From Intrasporangium oryzae NRRL B-24470 (lineage in GTDB: Bacteria; Actinomycetota; Actinomycetes; Actinomycetales; Dermatophilaceae), in assembly GCF_000576595.1 (NCBI RefSeq), contig NZ_AWSA01000004.1, positions 1 through 64,000 on the forward strand: a stretch of DNA of 64,000 nucleotides, read 5' to 3'. The translations under genes were made by a program, and so were the position numbers. The notes under the pieces were generated by a model that had not been told where the DNA came from, ran no database searches, and was given only the letters and a program-made list of their open reading frames with translations. This document shows, one piece after another, positions 54,944-63,886 of the stretch (the first letter of the stretch is position 1; every line of letters starts with the position of its first letter).

Positions 54944-55876
54944 GTGCCCCAGCCGACCACCCCGTCCGCCCGCACGCGCCTGTCGACCACGCGCCACCTG
55001 CCGCTCGAGGTGACCGACCTCGGCACGTTCGACGACCTCGTCGACCTCGTCAGCGGCGGCGGTGTCGTCGTCCTGAGTGGTGCCGGCCTGTCGACCGAGT
55101 CGGGCATCCCTGACTACCGGGGACCCGACGGCACGCGTCGGGTCGAGCCGATGACGTACGGCGAGTTCGCCGGGTCGGGCGAGGCCAGGCGTCGCTACTG
55201 GGCGCGCAGCTACATCGGCTGGCAGCGGTTCAACGCGGCGAGCCCCAACCGCGGCCATCACCACGTGACGCGCCTGCAGCAGCACGGCTACGTCGGCCCG
55301 ATCATCACCCAGAACGTCGACGGCCTCCACCAGGCCTCCGGCGCCGAGGACGTCGTCGAGCTCCACGGCTCGCTCGACCGGGCCGTGTGCCTCACGTGCG
55401 GCGAAGTGACCTCGCGGATCGGGCTGCACGAGCGGATGACCGAGGCCAACCCCGGCTTCATGGACCGCTTCGCCGAGGCGGCCGCCGCGGTCGGCTCGCA
55501 GTGGGGCGAGCAGGTCCGCCCCGACGGCGACATCGTCCTCGCCGACGCCCTCGTCGAGTCGTTCCACACGCCGCGCTGCCTCGTCTGCGGGAACGACACG
55601 GTCAAGCCCGACGTCGTCTTCTTCGGCGAGTCCGTGCCCAAGTCCGTCGTCGAGCGGTGCTTCGAGCTCGTCGACACGGCAGGCGCCGTCCTCGTCCTCG
55701 GCTCCTCGCTGTCGGTGATGAGCGGCTACCGGTTCGTCCGCCGGGCGCACCAGCGCGGCATCCCCGTCGCGATCGTCACCCGATCCGCGACGCGCGGGGA
55801 CGCCGAGGCGACGATCCGCCTCCACCGCCCCCTCGGCGACACGTTGGACCGGCTCGCGGAGGCCCTCCACCTCTGA
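54944..55876 (+). CDS. cobB: Sir2-family NAD-dependent protein deacylase
   Basis: A 310-residue sirtuin. NAD-binding motifs GAGLSTESGIPDYRGPDG and TQNVDGLHQASG, catalytic His in VELHGSL, zinc pairs CLTCGEV and CLVCGND, KPDVVFFGESVP and GSSLSVMSGYRFV are all present. A ~60-residue insertion lies between the zinc pairs (HERMTEANPGFMDRFAEAAAAVGSQWG...), a feature of class II/SIRT4-like sirtuins. It would remove acyl groups from lysines, for example on acetyl-CoA synthetase. Confidence 0.95.
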   Translation: MPQPTTPSARTRLSTTRHLPLEVTDLGTFDDLVDLVSGGGVVVLSGAGLSTESGIPDYRGPDGTRRVEPMTYGEFAGSGEARRRYWARSYIGWQRFNAASPNRGHHHVTRLQQHGYVGPIITQNVDGLHQASGAEDVVELHGSLDRAVCLTCGEVTSRIGLHERMTEANPGFMDRFAEAAAAVGSQWGEQVRPDGDIVLADALVESFHTPRCLVCGNDTVKPDVVFFGESVPKSVVERCFELVDTAGAVLVLGSSLSVMSGYRFVRRAHQRGIPVAIVTRSATRGDAEATIRLHRPLGDTLDRLAEALHL

Positions 55877-55904
55877 CCCCGGCCGGCCGTATGCCGCCCA
55901 CCGC

Positions 55905-55960
55905 GCCCGGTTCGATGTATCCGCGAGTGCTCTGGGCCGCGCGCATACATCGAACCGGGC
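55905..55960. repeat. 16-bp perfect inverted repeat between sirtuin and lexA
   Basis: GCCCGGTTCGATGTAT (55905-55920) and ATACATCGAACCGGGC (55945-55960) are exact reverse complements around a 24-nt loop, between convergent cobB and lexA. A related half, ACATCGAACCG, occurs at 54881-54891. It may be a bidirectional terminator or protein-binding site; the AT-rich arms are unusual for this genome. Confidence 0.8.
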
Positions 55961-55978
55961 CTTCGATGGGTGGCGGTA

Positions 55979-56713
55979 TCAGATGCGGCGCAGGACCGCG
56001 GTGACCTTCCCGAGGATCGTCGCCTGGTCGCCGTCGATCGGGGAGAAGTCGGGGTTGTGGGGCACGAGCCAGACATGCCCGTCGACGCGCTTGAAGGTCT
56101 TGACCGTGGCCTCGTTGTCGAGCATCGCCGCGACGATGTCGCCGTTGTCGGCCGTCGGTTGCTGGCGCACGACGACCCAGTCACCGTCGCAGATCGCCGC
56201 CTCGATCATCGAGTCGCCGACGACCTTGAGAAGGAAGAGCTGGCCCTCGCCGACGATCTGCCTGGGCAGGGGGAAGACGTCGTCGACGACCTCCTCGGCG
56301 AGGATGGGCACGCCCGCCGCGATCTGGCCCAGGACGGGGACGTAGGCCGCGTCGGGGCGCGCGTCGCCCGAGCCGGTCTCGGTGTCGGCCGGTCCGTCGT
56401 CGGCCGTGATGGGTGAGACGGACGCGCCGCTCGTGCCGCGGTAGCCGAGCTCATGGGCCGGCGCGTCGGGGGAGACGATCTCGAGCGCCCGGGGACGGTT
56501 GGGGTCGCGGCGCAGGTAGCCCTTGCGCTCGAGGGCGGCCAGCTGGTGGGACACGCTGGACGGGCTCGCGAGGCCGACGGCCTCACCGATCTCGCGCATG
56601 CTCGGCGGGTAGCCGCGGCGGTCGACGGAGTTGCGGATGACCTCGAGCACGCGCCGCTGGCGAACGGTGAGCCCGTCACCCTTGTCGCGGTCGGGAAGCT
56701 CGGTCACGCCCAT
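55979..56713 (-). CDS. lexA: LexA SOS repressor
   Basis: A 244-residue repressor with an N-terminal winged helix ([53 protein letters not shown]), a variable linker, the self-cleavage site Ala133-Gly134 in QIAAGVPI, and the catalytic Ser168 (VVGDSMI) and Lys205 (ATVKTF). ATG 56713 follows AAGGGGAC. SOS-box-like sites in the divergent gap to the LysM gene indicate autoregulation. Confidence 0.97.
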   Translation of the reverse strand: MGVTELPDRDKGDGLTVRQRRVLEVIRNSVDRRGYPPSMREIGEAVGLASPSSVSHQLAALERKGYLRRDPNRPRALEIVSPDAPAHELGYRGTSGASVSPITADDGPADTETGSGDARPDAAYVPVLGQIAAGVPILAEEVVDDVFPLPRQIVGEGQLFLLKVVGDSMIEAAICDGDWVVVRQQPTADNGDIVAAMLDNEATVKTFKRVDGHVWLVPHNPDFSPIDGDQATILGKVTAVLRRI

Positions 56714-56831
56714 GGTGTCCCCTTTTGTCTGCTCGTCGTCGTCGCCGTGCCCACCCCGTGTGCAGCCGGTGTCGGTGGTGACTGGTGAGGTCTGTGGTGT
56801 GAGGACAGCGTACGAGGATCGAACACCGTTT

Positions 56832-56847
56832 CCAAACATCTGTTCGA
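56832..56847. promoter_or_regulatory. SOS-box-like LexA site (lexA side)
   Basis: CCAAACATCTGTTCGA: the right half matches the actinobacterial box TCGAAC-N4-GTTCGA exactly and the left half is degenerate. A further lone TCGAAC half lies at 56819-56824. Confidence 0.55.
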
Positions 56848-56900
56848 CGCGTGTCTCGACTTCCTCGGTCGTCCGTGCTACAACTCGTACAGACGTTCTA

Positions 56901-56916
56901 TCGAACACCTGTTCGT
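56901..56916. promoter_or_regulatory. SOS box (LysM gene side)
   Basis: TCGAACACCTGTTCGT matches TCGAAC-N4-GTTCGA at 11 of 12 defined positions, 38 bp before the LysM gene ATG. Confidence 0.85.
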
Positions 56917-56954
56917 AAAGGCGTCTGGACCTGACCACGCAAGGGGAGGACACC

Positions 56955-57350
56955 ATGAGCGCTTCCGCTCTCGAGCCAGACCAGCAGCCGTCGACGGTCT
57001 CCCGCCCCCGTCCGCATCTCGTCCTCGTCCCCACCGGCCGAGACGCTGTCGGCAGGGGGCGTCACGCCCAGCCACGGATGAGGCTCACCCGACGCGGCCG
57101 GTTCGTGATCGCCGTCCTCGTGGCCCTCGTTCTGGGCGCGCTCGCCGTGGCCGTGGGCGGCCGGCTCGCCGCCGCCTCCGAGCGACCGCGGTCGATCGTC
57201 GTCAAGGCGGGCCAGACCCTGTCCGAGATCGCGGCGCGCGAGCTGCCCCAGCTCCCGATCTCCGAGGGTGTCGTCGAGCTCCAGGTCGCCAACGGCATGT
57301 CGAGCTCCGGGGTCCTCGCCGGCCAGACCCTGTTCATCCCCTCACCCTGA
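56955..57350 (+). CDS. LysM membrane protein, probable SOS cell-division inhibitor
   Basis: A 131-residue protein with a cytosolic N-terminal region, one transmembrane helix ([20 protein letters not shown], about 49-70) and an external LysM domain ([20 protein letters not shown]...[13 protein letters not shown]). A LysM gene divergent from lexA behind an SOS box is the arrangement of yneA, divS and ChiZ, which delay division during DNA damage. ATG follows GGGGAGGA. Sequence identity with those proteins is low, so the role rests on domain layout and context. Confidence 0.85.
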   Translation: MSASALEPDQQPSTVSRPRPHLVLVPTGRDAVGRGRHAQPRMRLTRRGRFVIAVLVALVLGALAVAVGGRLAAASERPRSIVVKAGQTLSEIAARELPQLPISEGVVELQVANGMSSSGVLAGQTLFIPSP

Positions 57351-57764
57351 CCCTCAGACGTGCGCCTCCCTCGACGGCCGCCAGGCCGTATGCCGCCCAG
57401 CCGCCTTCGCGTGGCCGTGCGCCGAGTGTGAGGCCCCCCTGATCGGCCGCGTTGGCTCCACCACCAGCGGCTCGTGGGCACGACGCTTCGACCCCGTCGT
57501 GCTCGCCCGGGCGCCGCACCCCGCCCCAGGGGTGCGGCGTTCGTGGTGTGCCCCAGCCAAACGGCGTCATGTGCGAGGCCTGTCGGGGCCGTCTCGGGAG
57601 CGGGCCTCCACGTCCGACGTGCGTCGACGTCGGCTCGCCTGGGGACAATCGCCGAACCGGGGAGGGGCCGGTGGACGGTGCGGCGCGAGGTCGAGTGGTT
57701 GGCGCTTAGCGTCGGGGCAAGGGAGCGGCCGGGCTGGTGGCCACGAGAAGTGAGGGAGCGCATC
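57351..57764 (+). other. Intergenic region with terminator hairpin
   Basis: A 414-bp gap. CGCCGCACCCC (57512-57522) pairs with GGGGTGCGGCG (57529-57539) around a 6-nt loop and probably ends the LysM transcript. A GCGGCATACGGCC motif copy lies on the minus strand at about 57386. No credible gene was found; open frames here lack ribosome-binding sites and family features. Confidence 0.6.
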
Positions 57765-58055
57765 ATGCGTCGCAGGGTTGAGCCGGATGCGGTCGCGGAC
57801 GACGCCGGGGGAGTCGAGCGAGCAGGCCGATTGCTCGCGGGTGTCCGCGTCGGTGCGGCGCTGGGGCCGCTGGCGTCCTTCCTGCCGGGCGGGCAGGTGG
57901 CGCGGTGCCTGGCCGAGTCCCGGTCCGAGTGGGACCGACAGGTCGCGTCTGTGGCCAGGGAGGTCGGGGCGCTCGCGGACGGGCTGACAGCGACCGCTGC
58001 TGGGTACACCGAGGTCGAGTCCGTCGTCGCCCGCCACCTGGGTGGCCACGGGTGA
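57765..58055 (+). CDS. ESX/type VII secretion target-like small helical protein
   Basis: A 96-residue, mostly helical protein with GAGGGAG before ATG 57765. The order (hydrophobic GALGPLASFLPGG-type segment, LAESRSEWDRQVASVAREVGALADGLTATAAGYTEVESVV) matches the EspC/ESX_excrete class of WXG100-like proteins, with a W in the predicted helix-2 start. Its stop overlaps the next gene by 4 bp, so the two are likely partners. No ESX core genes lie in the window. Confidence 0.7.
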   Translation: MRRRVEPDAVADDAGGVERAGRLLAGVRVGAALGPLASFLPGGQVARCLAESRSEWDRQVASVAREVGALADGLTATAAGYTEVESVVARHLGGHG

Positions 58056-59812
58056 CCCGGCTCGGCGTGACCGACATCCGGAGGTTTCGGCCCGCAGGCG
58101 TCTCTGGCATCGGGCACGACCTCGACGCCGAGCGGGGTCGGGTCGTGGCCGCCCTCGAGGTGCTGCTGCGGCGGCGCGCCGTCGGAGTCTCATGGTCAGG
58201 GGCGGCCTCCGCCAGCGCAGCGGACCGCTACGGGTGGATCGTCGTCCGACTTCAGGACGTGGCCGCCCGCATCGGCGTGACCACCGCGGCCGTGGTCCGA
58301 GCCGCTGCCCGGATGCAGGCGGCCCTGGACCTCGTTCGCCGCGCCGAGAGACGGGCCGAGCGCGAGGGGGCGTGGGTCGACTTCGACGGACGTCTCGTCC
58401 TCCCAGCGCGACCGACCTCGGGCGACACGGTCCTGCTGGCCGTCCGCGCCCGAGCGGACGAGCTGCTCGCCCTCGAGGTCCGCCGGACCCTGCTGGAGGC
58501 CGAACGGGAGGCTGACGCCACCGATGTCGAGCTCGCTCGGGTCATCGTCGCGGCAGCCCGTGCGGCGGTCGACCCCGGTGTCGTCGGGCTCCGGGCCCTT
58601 CCGCCCCCGCCAGCATCCCCGACGTGGTGGTCGCCGGGGCCGACGGGCTCGGGAACGGAGCTTCCCGTGCCGGCCTGCTCGTCCTCCGGGTCGTGGCCCG
58701 CGGCCGTCTGCCCCGACGCCCAACCCTCGGTCGACCTGCCGTTCGCTTCGGCGGCCTGGTGGCGCGGCCTTATAGCGGAGGAGCGTGCGTGGGCGATCCG
58801 CGAGCACCCGCAGTGGGTCGGCCCACGCGACGGACTCCCGGCTCGCGCCCGGCACGCCGCCAACCTCGCCCTGCTCGCGGAAGCCGAGCGGGCGGCATCC
58901 GTGCGGCTCCGGCAGGCGATCGCGGAGGCCACGCCGTGGAACGCGACCGAACGGACCGAGGCGCAGGAGCGCGTTGACGACCTGCGTGCGATCCGTGACG
59001 TCCTTGCACGCCGGGACGGGGTCGAGCGCAGCCTGCTCCTCGTCGACGCCCGCGGGAGGAACGTCAAGGCGATCGTGGCTCTCGGAGATGTCGACGGAGC
59101 CCAGCACGTCGCGACGTTCGTCGGTGGGCTCTCGACGACGGTGCGCGGCGACCTCGGCAGATACGACACGACCTTCGCGCGAATGCGCAAGGAGGCCAAG
59201 GCGGTTGCCGGCGCCGGCGACGTCGCGGTCGTGACGTGGCTGGGCTACGAGGCGCCGCAGATGCACGAGATCGTCACGGCTCGACGAAGCGTCCTCAGCG
59301 GCGAGGTCGCGCGCGACAACGCAGACGAGCTCGCGGCCTTCGCGAATGGGCTCGACGCCGCGCGGGACCGTCCTGCCCATCAGACCTGGTGGGCCCACTC
59401 CTACGGCGCGGTCCTCGCCGGAAGGGCCCTGTTGCTGCGTAGCGGCGTCGACGATGTGGCGCTCTTCGGCTCGCCCGGGGAGCCGTTTGCCCGGATCGAG
59501 GAGACCGGGCTCAAGCCCGGCGCGCTCAACGTCATCCGGGCGCCGTGGGACCTCGTGGCGTCGAGCGGCTGGCTCGTGCACGGGACGCCCGCGACCTGGG
59601 TCACGGGAGCCACATGGCTCGCCGCCACCAAACCCGCAGGGGCGAACGGGTGGACATCGGCCTCGGGCCACTCGGACTATCTGTCAGCCGGCACCGTCAG
59701 CGAGCACAACCTCGTCGCTGTGGCCGCAGGTCGACCTGACCTCGTCGTTCGGGTGTCGCATGCCGAGCGGGCCGCCGACCCACGATGGGGGGACCTCGCG
59801 CCGCTCCTGTAG
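58052..59812 (+). CDS. DUF1023 alpha/beta hydrolase with N-terminal helical domain
   Basis: A 586-residue protein. The first ~250 residues are helical and WXG100-like (SWSGAASASAADRYGWIVVRLQDVA). The C-terminal domain is a DUF1023 alpha/beta hydrolase: RSLLLVDARGRNVKAIVALGDVDGAQHVATFVGGLST, VVTWLGYEAPQ, nucleophile Ser near 450 in WWAHSYGAVLAG, and a His in SASGHSDYL or later. Such proteins are encoded beside ESX-like genes and are suspected secreted esterases or lipases. A short hairpin (59799-59817) covers the stop codon. Confidence 0.82.
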   Translation: MTRLGVTDIRRFRPAGVSGIGHDLDAERGRVVAALEVLLRRRAVGVSWSGAASASAADRYGWIVVRLQDVAARIGVTTAAVVRAAARMQAALDLVRRAERRAEREGAWVDFDGRLVLPARPTSGDTVLLAVRARADELLALEVRRTLLEAEREADATDVELARVIVAAARAAVDPGVVGLRALPPPPASPTWWSPGPTGSGTELPVPACSSSGSWPAAVCPDAQPSVDLPFASAAWWRGLIAEERAWAIREHPQWVGPRDGLPARARHAANLALLAEAERAASVRLRQAIAEATPWNATERTEAQERVDDLRAIRDVLARRDGVERSLLLVDARGRNVKAIVALGDVDGAQHVATFVGGLSTTVRGDLGRYDTTFARMRKEAKAVAGAGDVAVVTWLGYEAPQMHEIVTARRSVLSGEVARDNADELAAFANGLDAARDRPAHQTWWAHSYGAVLAGRALLLRSGVDDVALFGSPGEPFARIEETGLKPGALNVIRAPWDLVASSGWLVHGTPATWVTGATWLAATKPAGANGWTSASGHSDYLSAGTVSEHNLVAVAAGRPDLVVRVSHAERAADPRWGDLAPLL

Positions 59813-60224
59813 CGGCGGGGACGCGGGTGGATGGGCCACTGGATCTGGGGTCGGACCTTGGCAGGGGCCCTAGATATGGGGTTTGGGGTGGTTTGATCGT
59901 CTCGCGACACGCGGGGACGGATGGGACTCCTGAGACGTTTGCGCAGGTCAGGGGCACGGGCCCGCGCCACAGGCGTCGCGACACGCCCGAGGGTTGCGGT
60001 CAGGTCACGGCCTGCCTAGAGTTACCCCTACATCTAGTAGTTACATGGATGTAAGACGTCCACATCTAGTCCCCAGCTCATCGGGACTTACCCACAGGTC
60101 ATCCCCAGACCGTCCCCAGTCGTGTCCCCAGGTGCCCGCTCAGGTGCCGCCGGGGGCGACCCGGCTGAGCGGCATACGGGATGGGTGTCGGACGACGACC
60201 GATCGGAAGGGAAGGTGGGCGCAG
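59813..60224 (+). other. Intergenic region upstream of nrdR
   Basis: A 412-bp gap with two NrdR boxes (60026-60070), several CCCCAG-rich short repeats (about 60071-60135) and a GAGCGGCATACG motif (60167-60178) 47 bp before nrdR. AT content rises sharply at 60015-60070, where the promoter must lie. No gene recognised. Confidence 0.6.
60026..60070. promoter_or_regulatory. Paired NrdR boxes
   Basis: CTACATCTAGTAG (from 60028) and CCACATCTAGTCC (from 60060) share ACATCTAGT at starts 32 bp apart, three helical turns, as expected for NrdR dimers-of-dimers. The first is palindromic. They lie 155 bp before nrdR-nrdJ. Confidence 0.75.
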
Positions 60225-60719
60225 GTGCACTGCCCGTTCTGCCGGCACACCGACTCCCGGGTCATCGACTCACGCACCACTGACGACGGCACGTGCATCC
60301 GTCGTCGGCGCCAGTGCCCGGAGTGCAACCGGCGCTTCACGACGCTCGAGACCTCGAGTCTCAACGTCATCAAGCGCTCCGGGGCCTCCGAGCCGTTCAG
60401 CCGGGCCAAGGTGCTCTCCGGTGTCCGTAAGGCCTGCCAGGGCCGCCCGGTCACCGAGGACGACCTGGCCTTGCTCGCACAGAAGGTCGAAGAGGCAATT
60501 CGCTCGCAGGGCAACGCGGAGATCGAGGCGCACGAGGTCGGCATGGCCGTCCTCGAACCGCTCCGCGAGCTCGACGAGGTCGCGTACCTCCGGTTCGCCA
60601 GCGTCTACCAGGCGTGGGAGAGCCTCGAGGACTTCGAGGGGGCCATCGCGCTCCTTCGAGCCGAACGTGACGCGCTCGGGAAGCCTGAGACGGCGCCCGA
60701 GATCGGCGCGCAGCGGTAA
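60225..60719 (+). CDS. nrdR: Transcriptional repressor NrdR
   Basis: A 164-residue ATP-cone repressor of ribonucleotide reductase genes. The zinc ribbon [39 protein letters not shown] carries four cysteines (3, 6, 31, 34); the ATP-cone domain follows ([28 protein letters not shown]). GTG 60225 has GGAAGGGAAGG upstream. It precedes nrdJ and should repress both when dATP is high. Confidence 0.96.
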   Translation: MHCPFCRHTDSRVIDSRTTDDGTCIRRRRQCPECNRRFTTLETSSLNVIKRSGASEPFSRAKVLSGVRKACQGRPVTEDDLALLAQKVEEAIRSQGNAEIEAHEVGMAVLEPLRELDEVAYLRFASVYQAWESLEDFEGAIALLRAERDALGKPETAPEIGAQR

Positions 60720-60853
60720 CCAGCCACTCTGTCGCAGACCCACCCCGCTGTCGGTGGTCGGCGAGAGACTGACGTTTGACGAGAAGACGAAGAAGAGCAA
60801 TCCCACGGAGACTCCTCGGGGGGTCCCACCACGGTCAGGGAGGCCGCAGAACC

Positions 60854-63772
60854 ATGACGGAGATGGCAAACCGCAGCTCACGCTCCAAGGCAGGCGCGAA
60901 GAAGGGCGTCACGATCGAGCGCATCTACACGACCCCGGGCGTGCACCCCTACGACGAGGTGACCTGGGAGAAGCGCGACGTCGTCCAGCAGAACTGGAAG
61001 ACGGGCGAGACGATCTTCGAGCAGCGCGGCGTCGAGTTCCCCGACTTCTGGTCGGTCAACGCGAGCACGATCGTCACGACGAAGTACTTCCGCGGGGCCG
61101 TCGGCACCCCGGCCCGCGAGACCTCGCTCAAGCAGCTCATCGACCGCGTCGTGCTGACCTACGTCGCCGCCGGCAAGTCCAACGGCTATTTCGCCTGCCC
61201 GGAGGACGCCGAGATCTTCGAGCACGAGCTCACGCACGCCCTGCTCCACCAGGTCTTCTCGTTCAACTCTCCCGTCTGGTTCAACGTCGGCACGAAGAGC
61301 CCGCAGCAGGTCTCGGCGTGCTTCATCCTCTCCGTCGACGACTCGATGGACTCGATCCTCAACTGGTACAAGGAAGAGGGGAAGATCTTCCAGGGCGGCT
61401 CGGGCGCCGGACTCAACCTCTCCCGCATCCGTTCGTCCAAGGAGCTCCTGAGCTCGGGCGGCACGGCGAGCGGCCCCGTGTCGTTCATGCGCGGCGCCGA
61501 CGCGTCCGCCGGGACGATCAAGTCGGGTGGCGCGACGCGCCGCGCCGCCAAGATGGTCGTCCTCGACATCGACCACCCCGACATCGAGGAGTTCGTCGAG
61601 ACGAAGGCGCGTGAGGAGGACAAGATCCGCGCGCTGCGCGACGCGGGCTTCGACATGGATCTCGGCGGCAAGGACATCGTCTCCGTCCAGTACCAGAACG
61701 CCAACAACTCGGTCCGCGTCAACGACGAGTTCATGAAGGCCGTCGAGGAGGGCGGGACGTTCGGCCTGCGCGCTCGCCTCACTGGTGAGGTCATCGAGGA
61801 GGTCGACGCCCGCGAGCTCTTCGGCAAGATCGCGAAGGCGGCGTGGGAGTGCGCCGACCCGGGCATCCAGTACGACGACACGATCAACGCCTGGCACACC
61901 AACCCCGAGACGGGCCGCATCACGGCGTCCAACCCGTGCTCGGAGTACATGTCGCTCGACAACTCGTCGTGCAACCTCGCCTCGCTCAACCTCCTCAAGT
62001 TCCTCCGTGACGACGACACCTTCGACGCGGTGACCTTCCAGAAGGTCGTCGAGCTCGTCATCACGGCGATGGACATCTCGATCTGCTTCGCCGACTTCCC
62101 GACCGAGCCGATCGGCGAGACGACGCGCAACTACCGCCAGCTCGGCATCGGCTACGCCAACCTCGGGGCGCTGCTCATGGCGACCGGGCACGGCTACGAC
62201 TCCGACGGCGGCCGCGCGCTCGCCGCTTCGATCACCTCGCTGCTCACGGGCGCCGCCTACAAGCGGTCGGCGGAGATGGCCGGCGTCGTCGGTCCTTATG
62301 CCGGGTACGCCCGCAACGCCGAGGCCCACAAGCGCGTCATGCGCAAGCACCAGGGGGCCAACGACGAGATCAAGACGCTCGACGCGATGGACACCGACAT
62401 CCACAGGCTCGCCACGAAGGCGTGGGACGACGTCATCAAGCTCGGCGAGAAGCACGGATACCGCAACGCCCAGGCCTCCGTCCTGGCGCCGACGGGGACT
62501 ATCGGCTTCATGATGGACTGCGACACGACCGGCATCGAGCCGGACTTCTCGCTCGTCAAGTTCAAGAAGCTCGTCGGCGGCGGCTCGATGCAGATCGTCA
62601 ACCTGACGATCCCGCGGGCGCTCAAGAAGCTCGGCTACCAGCAGGAGTCGATCGAGGCGATCGTCGAGTACATCGCCGACAAGGGCCACGTCATCGACGC
62701 GCCTGGCCTCAAGCCGGAGCACTACGAGGTCTTCGACTGCGCTGTTGGCACTCGGGCCATCTCCCCGATGGGGCACGTCCGGATGATGGCCGCGACCCAG
62801 CCGTTCCTGTCTGGGGCGATCAGCAAGACGGTCAACCTGCCCGAGACGGCGACGGTCGAGGAGATCGCTGACGTCTACATGCAGGGCTGGAAGCTCGGCC
62901 TCAAGGCTCTCGCGTGCTACCGCGAATCATCGAAGGTCGGGCAGCCGCTGTCGGACTCGAAGGCCAAGTCGAAGGACGCCGACAAGGTTGAGGCTGAGGT
63001 CAAGGTCGAGAAGGTCATCGAGTACCGCCCGGTTCGGCGCCGCCTGCCGAAGCGCCGCTCCTCGCAGACGACCTCGTTCGCCGTGGGTGGGGCCGAGGGG
63101 TACCTCACGGCCGGCACCTATGACGACGACACCCTGGGCGAGATCTTCCTCAAGTTCGGCAAGCAGGGCTCGACCCTGGCCGGCGTCATGGACGCCTTCT
63201 CGATCGCCGTGTCGATCGGCCTCCAGTACGGCGTGCCGCTCGAGACCTTTGTCGAGAAGTTCACCAACCTGCGCTTCGAGCCGGCCGGCCTCACGGACGA
63301 CCCGGATGTGCGCATGGCGCAGTCGATCATGGACTACGTCTTCCGCCGCCTGGCGCTCGACTACCTCGACTTCGACACGCGCTCCTTCATGGGCATCCAC
63401 ACCGCGGAGGAGCGGGCTCGCCAGCTCGAGACGGGCTCCTACGAGGCGGTCGACTCTGTCGAGTCCGACGAGGAGCTCGAGGACGAGCTCGAGACCCTTC
63501 AGCAGTCGGCTCCGGTCGTCCGCAAGGCGGAGCCGAAGTCGGAGAAGGCCGAGGAGAAGGTGGTCGACAAGGCCGACGAGCTCAAGTCCGGGGCGGGTGC
63601 GGCGTCTGCCCGCGAGGCCTCCAGTGAGGTCCACAGCTCGGCCGAGCTGCTCGAGAAGTTCATGGGGATCTCCGCCGACGCGCCGATCTGCATGACGTGT
63701 GGCACGAAGATGCGCCCGGCCGGATCGTGCTACGTGTGCGAGGGCTGTGGCAGCACGAGCGGCTGCAGCTGA
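60854..63772 (+). CDS. nrdJ: Vitamin B12-dependent class II ribonucleotide reductase
   Basis: It reduces ribonucleotides to deoxyribonucleotides without oxygen, using adenosylcobalamin. The 972-residue protein has FNSPVWFNVG, SACFILSVDDSMDSIL, FQGGSGAGLNLS, the active-site NPCSEYMSLDNSSCNLASLNL with radical Cys, and PTGTIGFMMDCDTTGIEPDFSL. A long, charged linker (~870-930) leads to a C-terminal zinc ribbon CMTCGTKMRPAGSCYVCEGCG that supplies the reducing thiols. ATG 60854 has only a weak GGGAGG upstream. Co-regulated with nrdR. Confidence 0.97.
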   Translation: MTEMANRSSRSKAGAKKGVTIERIYTTPGVHPYDEVTWEKRDVVQQNWKTGETIFEQRGVEFPDFWSVNASTIVTTKYFRGAVGTPARETSLKQLIDRVVLTYVAAGKSNGYFACPEDAEIFEHELTHALLHQVFSFNSPVWFNVGTKSPQQVSACFILSVDDSMDSILNWYKEEGKIFQGGSGAGLNLSRIRSSKELLSSGGTASGPVSFMRGADASAGTIKSGGATRRAAKMVVLDIDHPDIEEFVETKAREEDKIRALRDAGFDMDLGGKDIVSVQYQNANNSVRVNDEFMKAVEEGGTFGLRARLTGEVIEEVDARELFGKIAKAAWECADPGIQYDDTINAWHTNPETGRITASNPCSEYMSLDNSSCNLASLNLLKFLRDDDTFDAVTFQKVVELVITAMDISICFADFPTEPIGETTRNYRQLGIGYANLGALLMATGHGYDSDGGRALAASITSLLTGAAYKRSAEMAGVVGPYAGYARNAEAHKRVMRKHQGANDEIKTLDAMDTDIHRLATKAWDDVIKLGEKHGYRNAQASVLAPTGTIGFMMDCDTTGIEPDFSLVKFKKLVGGGSMQIVNLTIPRALKKLGYQQESIEAIVEYIADKGHVIDAPGLKPEHYEVFDCAVGTRAISPMGHVRMMAATQPFLSGAISKTVNLPETATVEEIADVYMQGWKLGLKALACYRESSKVGQPLSDSKAKSKDADKVEAEVKVEKVIEYRPVRRRLPKRRSSQTTSFAVGGAEGYLTAGTYDDDTLGEIFLKFGKQGSTLAGVMDAFSIAVSIGLQYGVPLETFVEKFTNLRFEPAGLTDDPDVRMAQSIMDYVFRRLALDYLDFDTRSFMGIHTAEERARQLETGSYEAVDSVESDEELEDELETLQQSAPVVRKAEPKSEKAEEKVVDKADELKSGAGAASAREASSEVHSSAELLEKFMGISADAPICMTCGTKMRPAGSCYVCEGCGSTSGCS

Positions 63773-63784
63773 CCAATCAGCAAA

Positions 63785-63820
63785 CCCGAAGGGCCCGGAC
63801 GATCGTCCGGGCCCTTCGGG
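63785..63820. terminator. Palindromic terminator after nrdJ
   Basis: A perfect 36-bp palindrome, 18 bp per arm, centred on GATC, begins 13 bp after the nrdJ stop. Confidence 0.88.
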
Positions 63821-63886
63821 CTGTCAACCAGCGCTGTCCGCGCCGGCAGGTAGAAAGGGGTAACAACGCCGAGTCCGGGAGTTGCC

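Noticed and set aside
60720-60853. Possible cobalamin riboswitch before nrdJ.
   Set aside because: The gap of about 130 bp lacks a convincing B12 box and is shorter than a full cobalamin riboswitch; NrdR boxes upstream of nrdR explain regulation.
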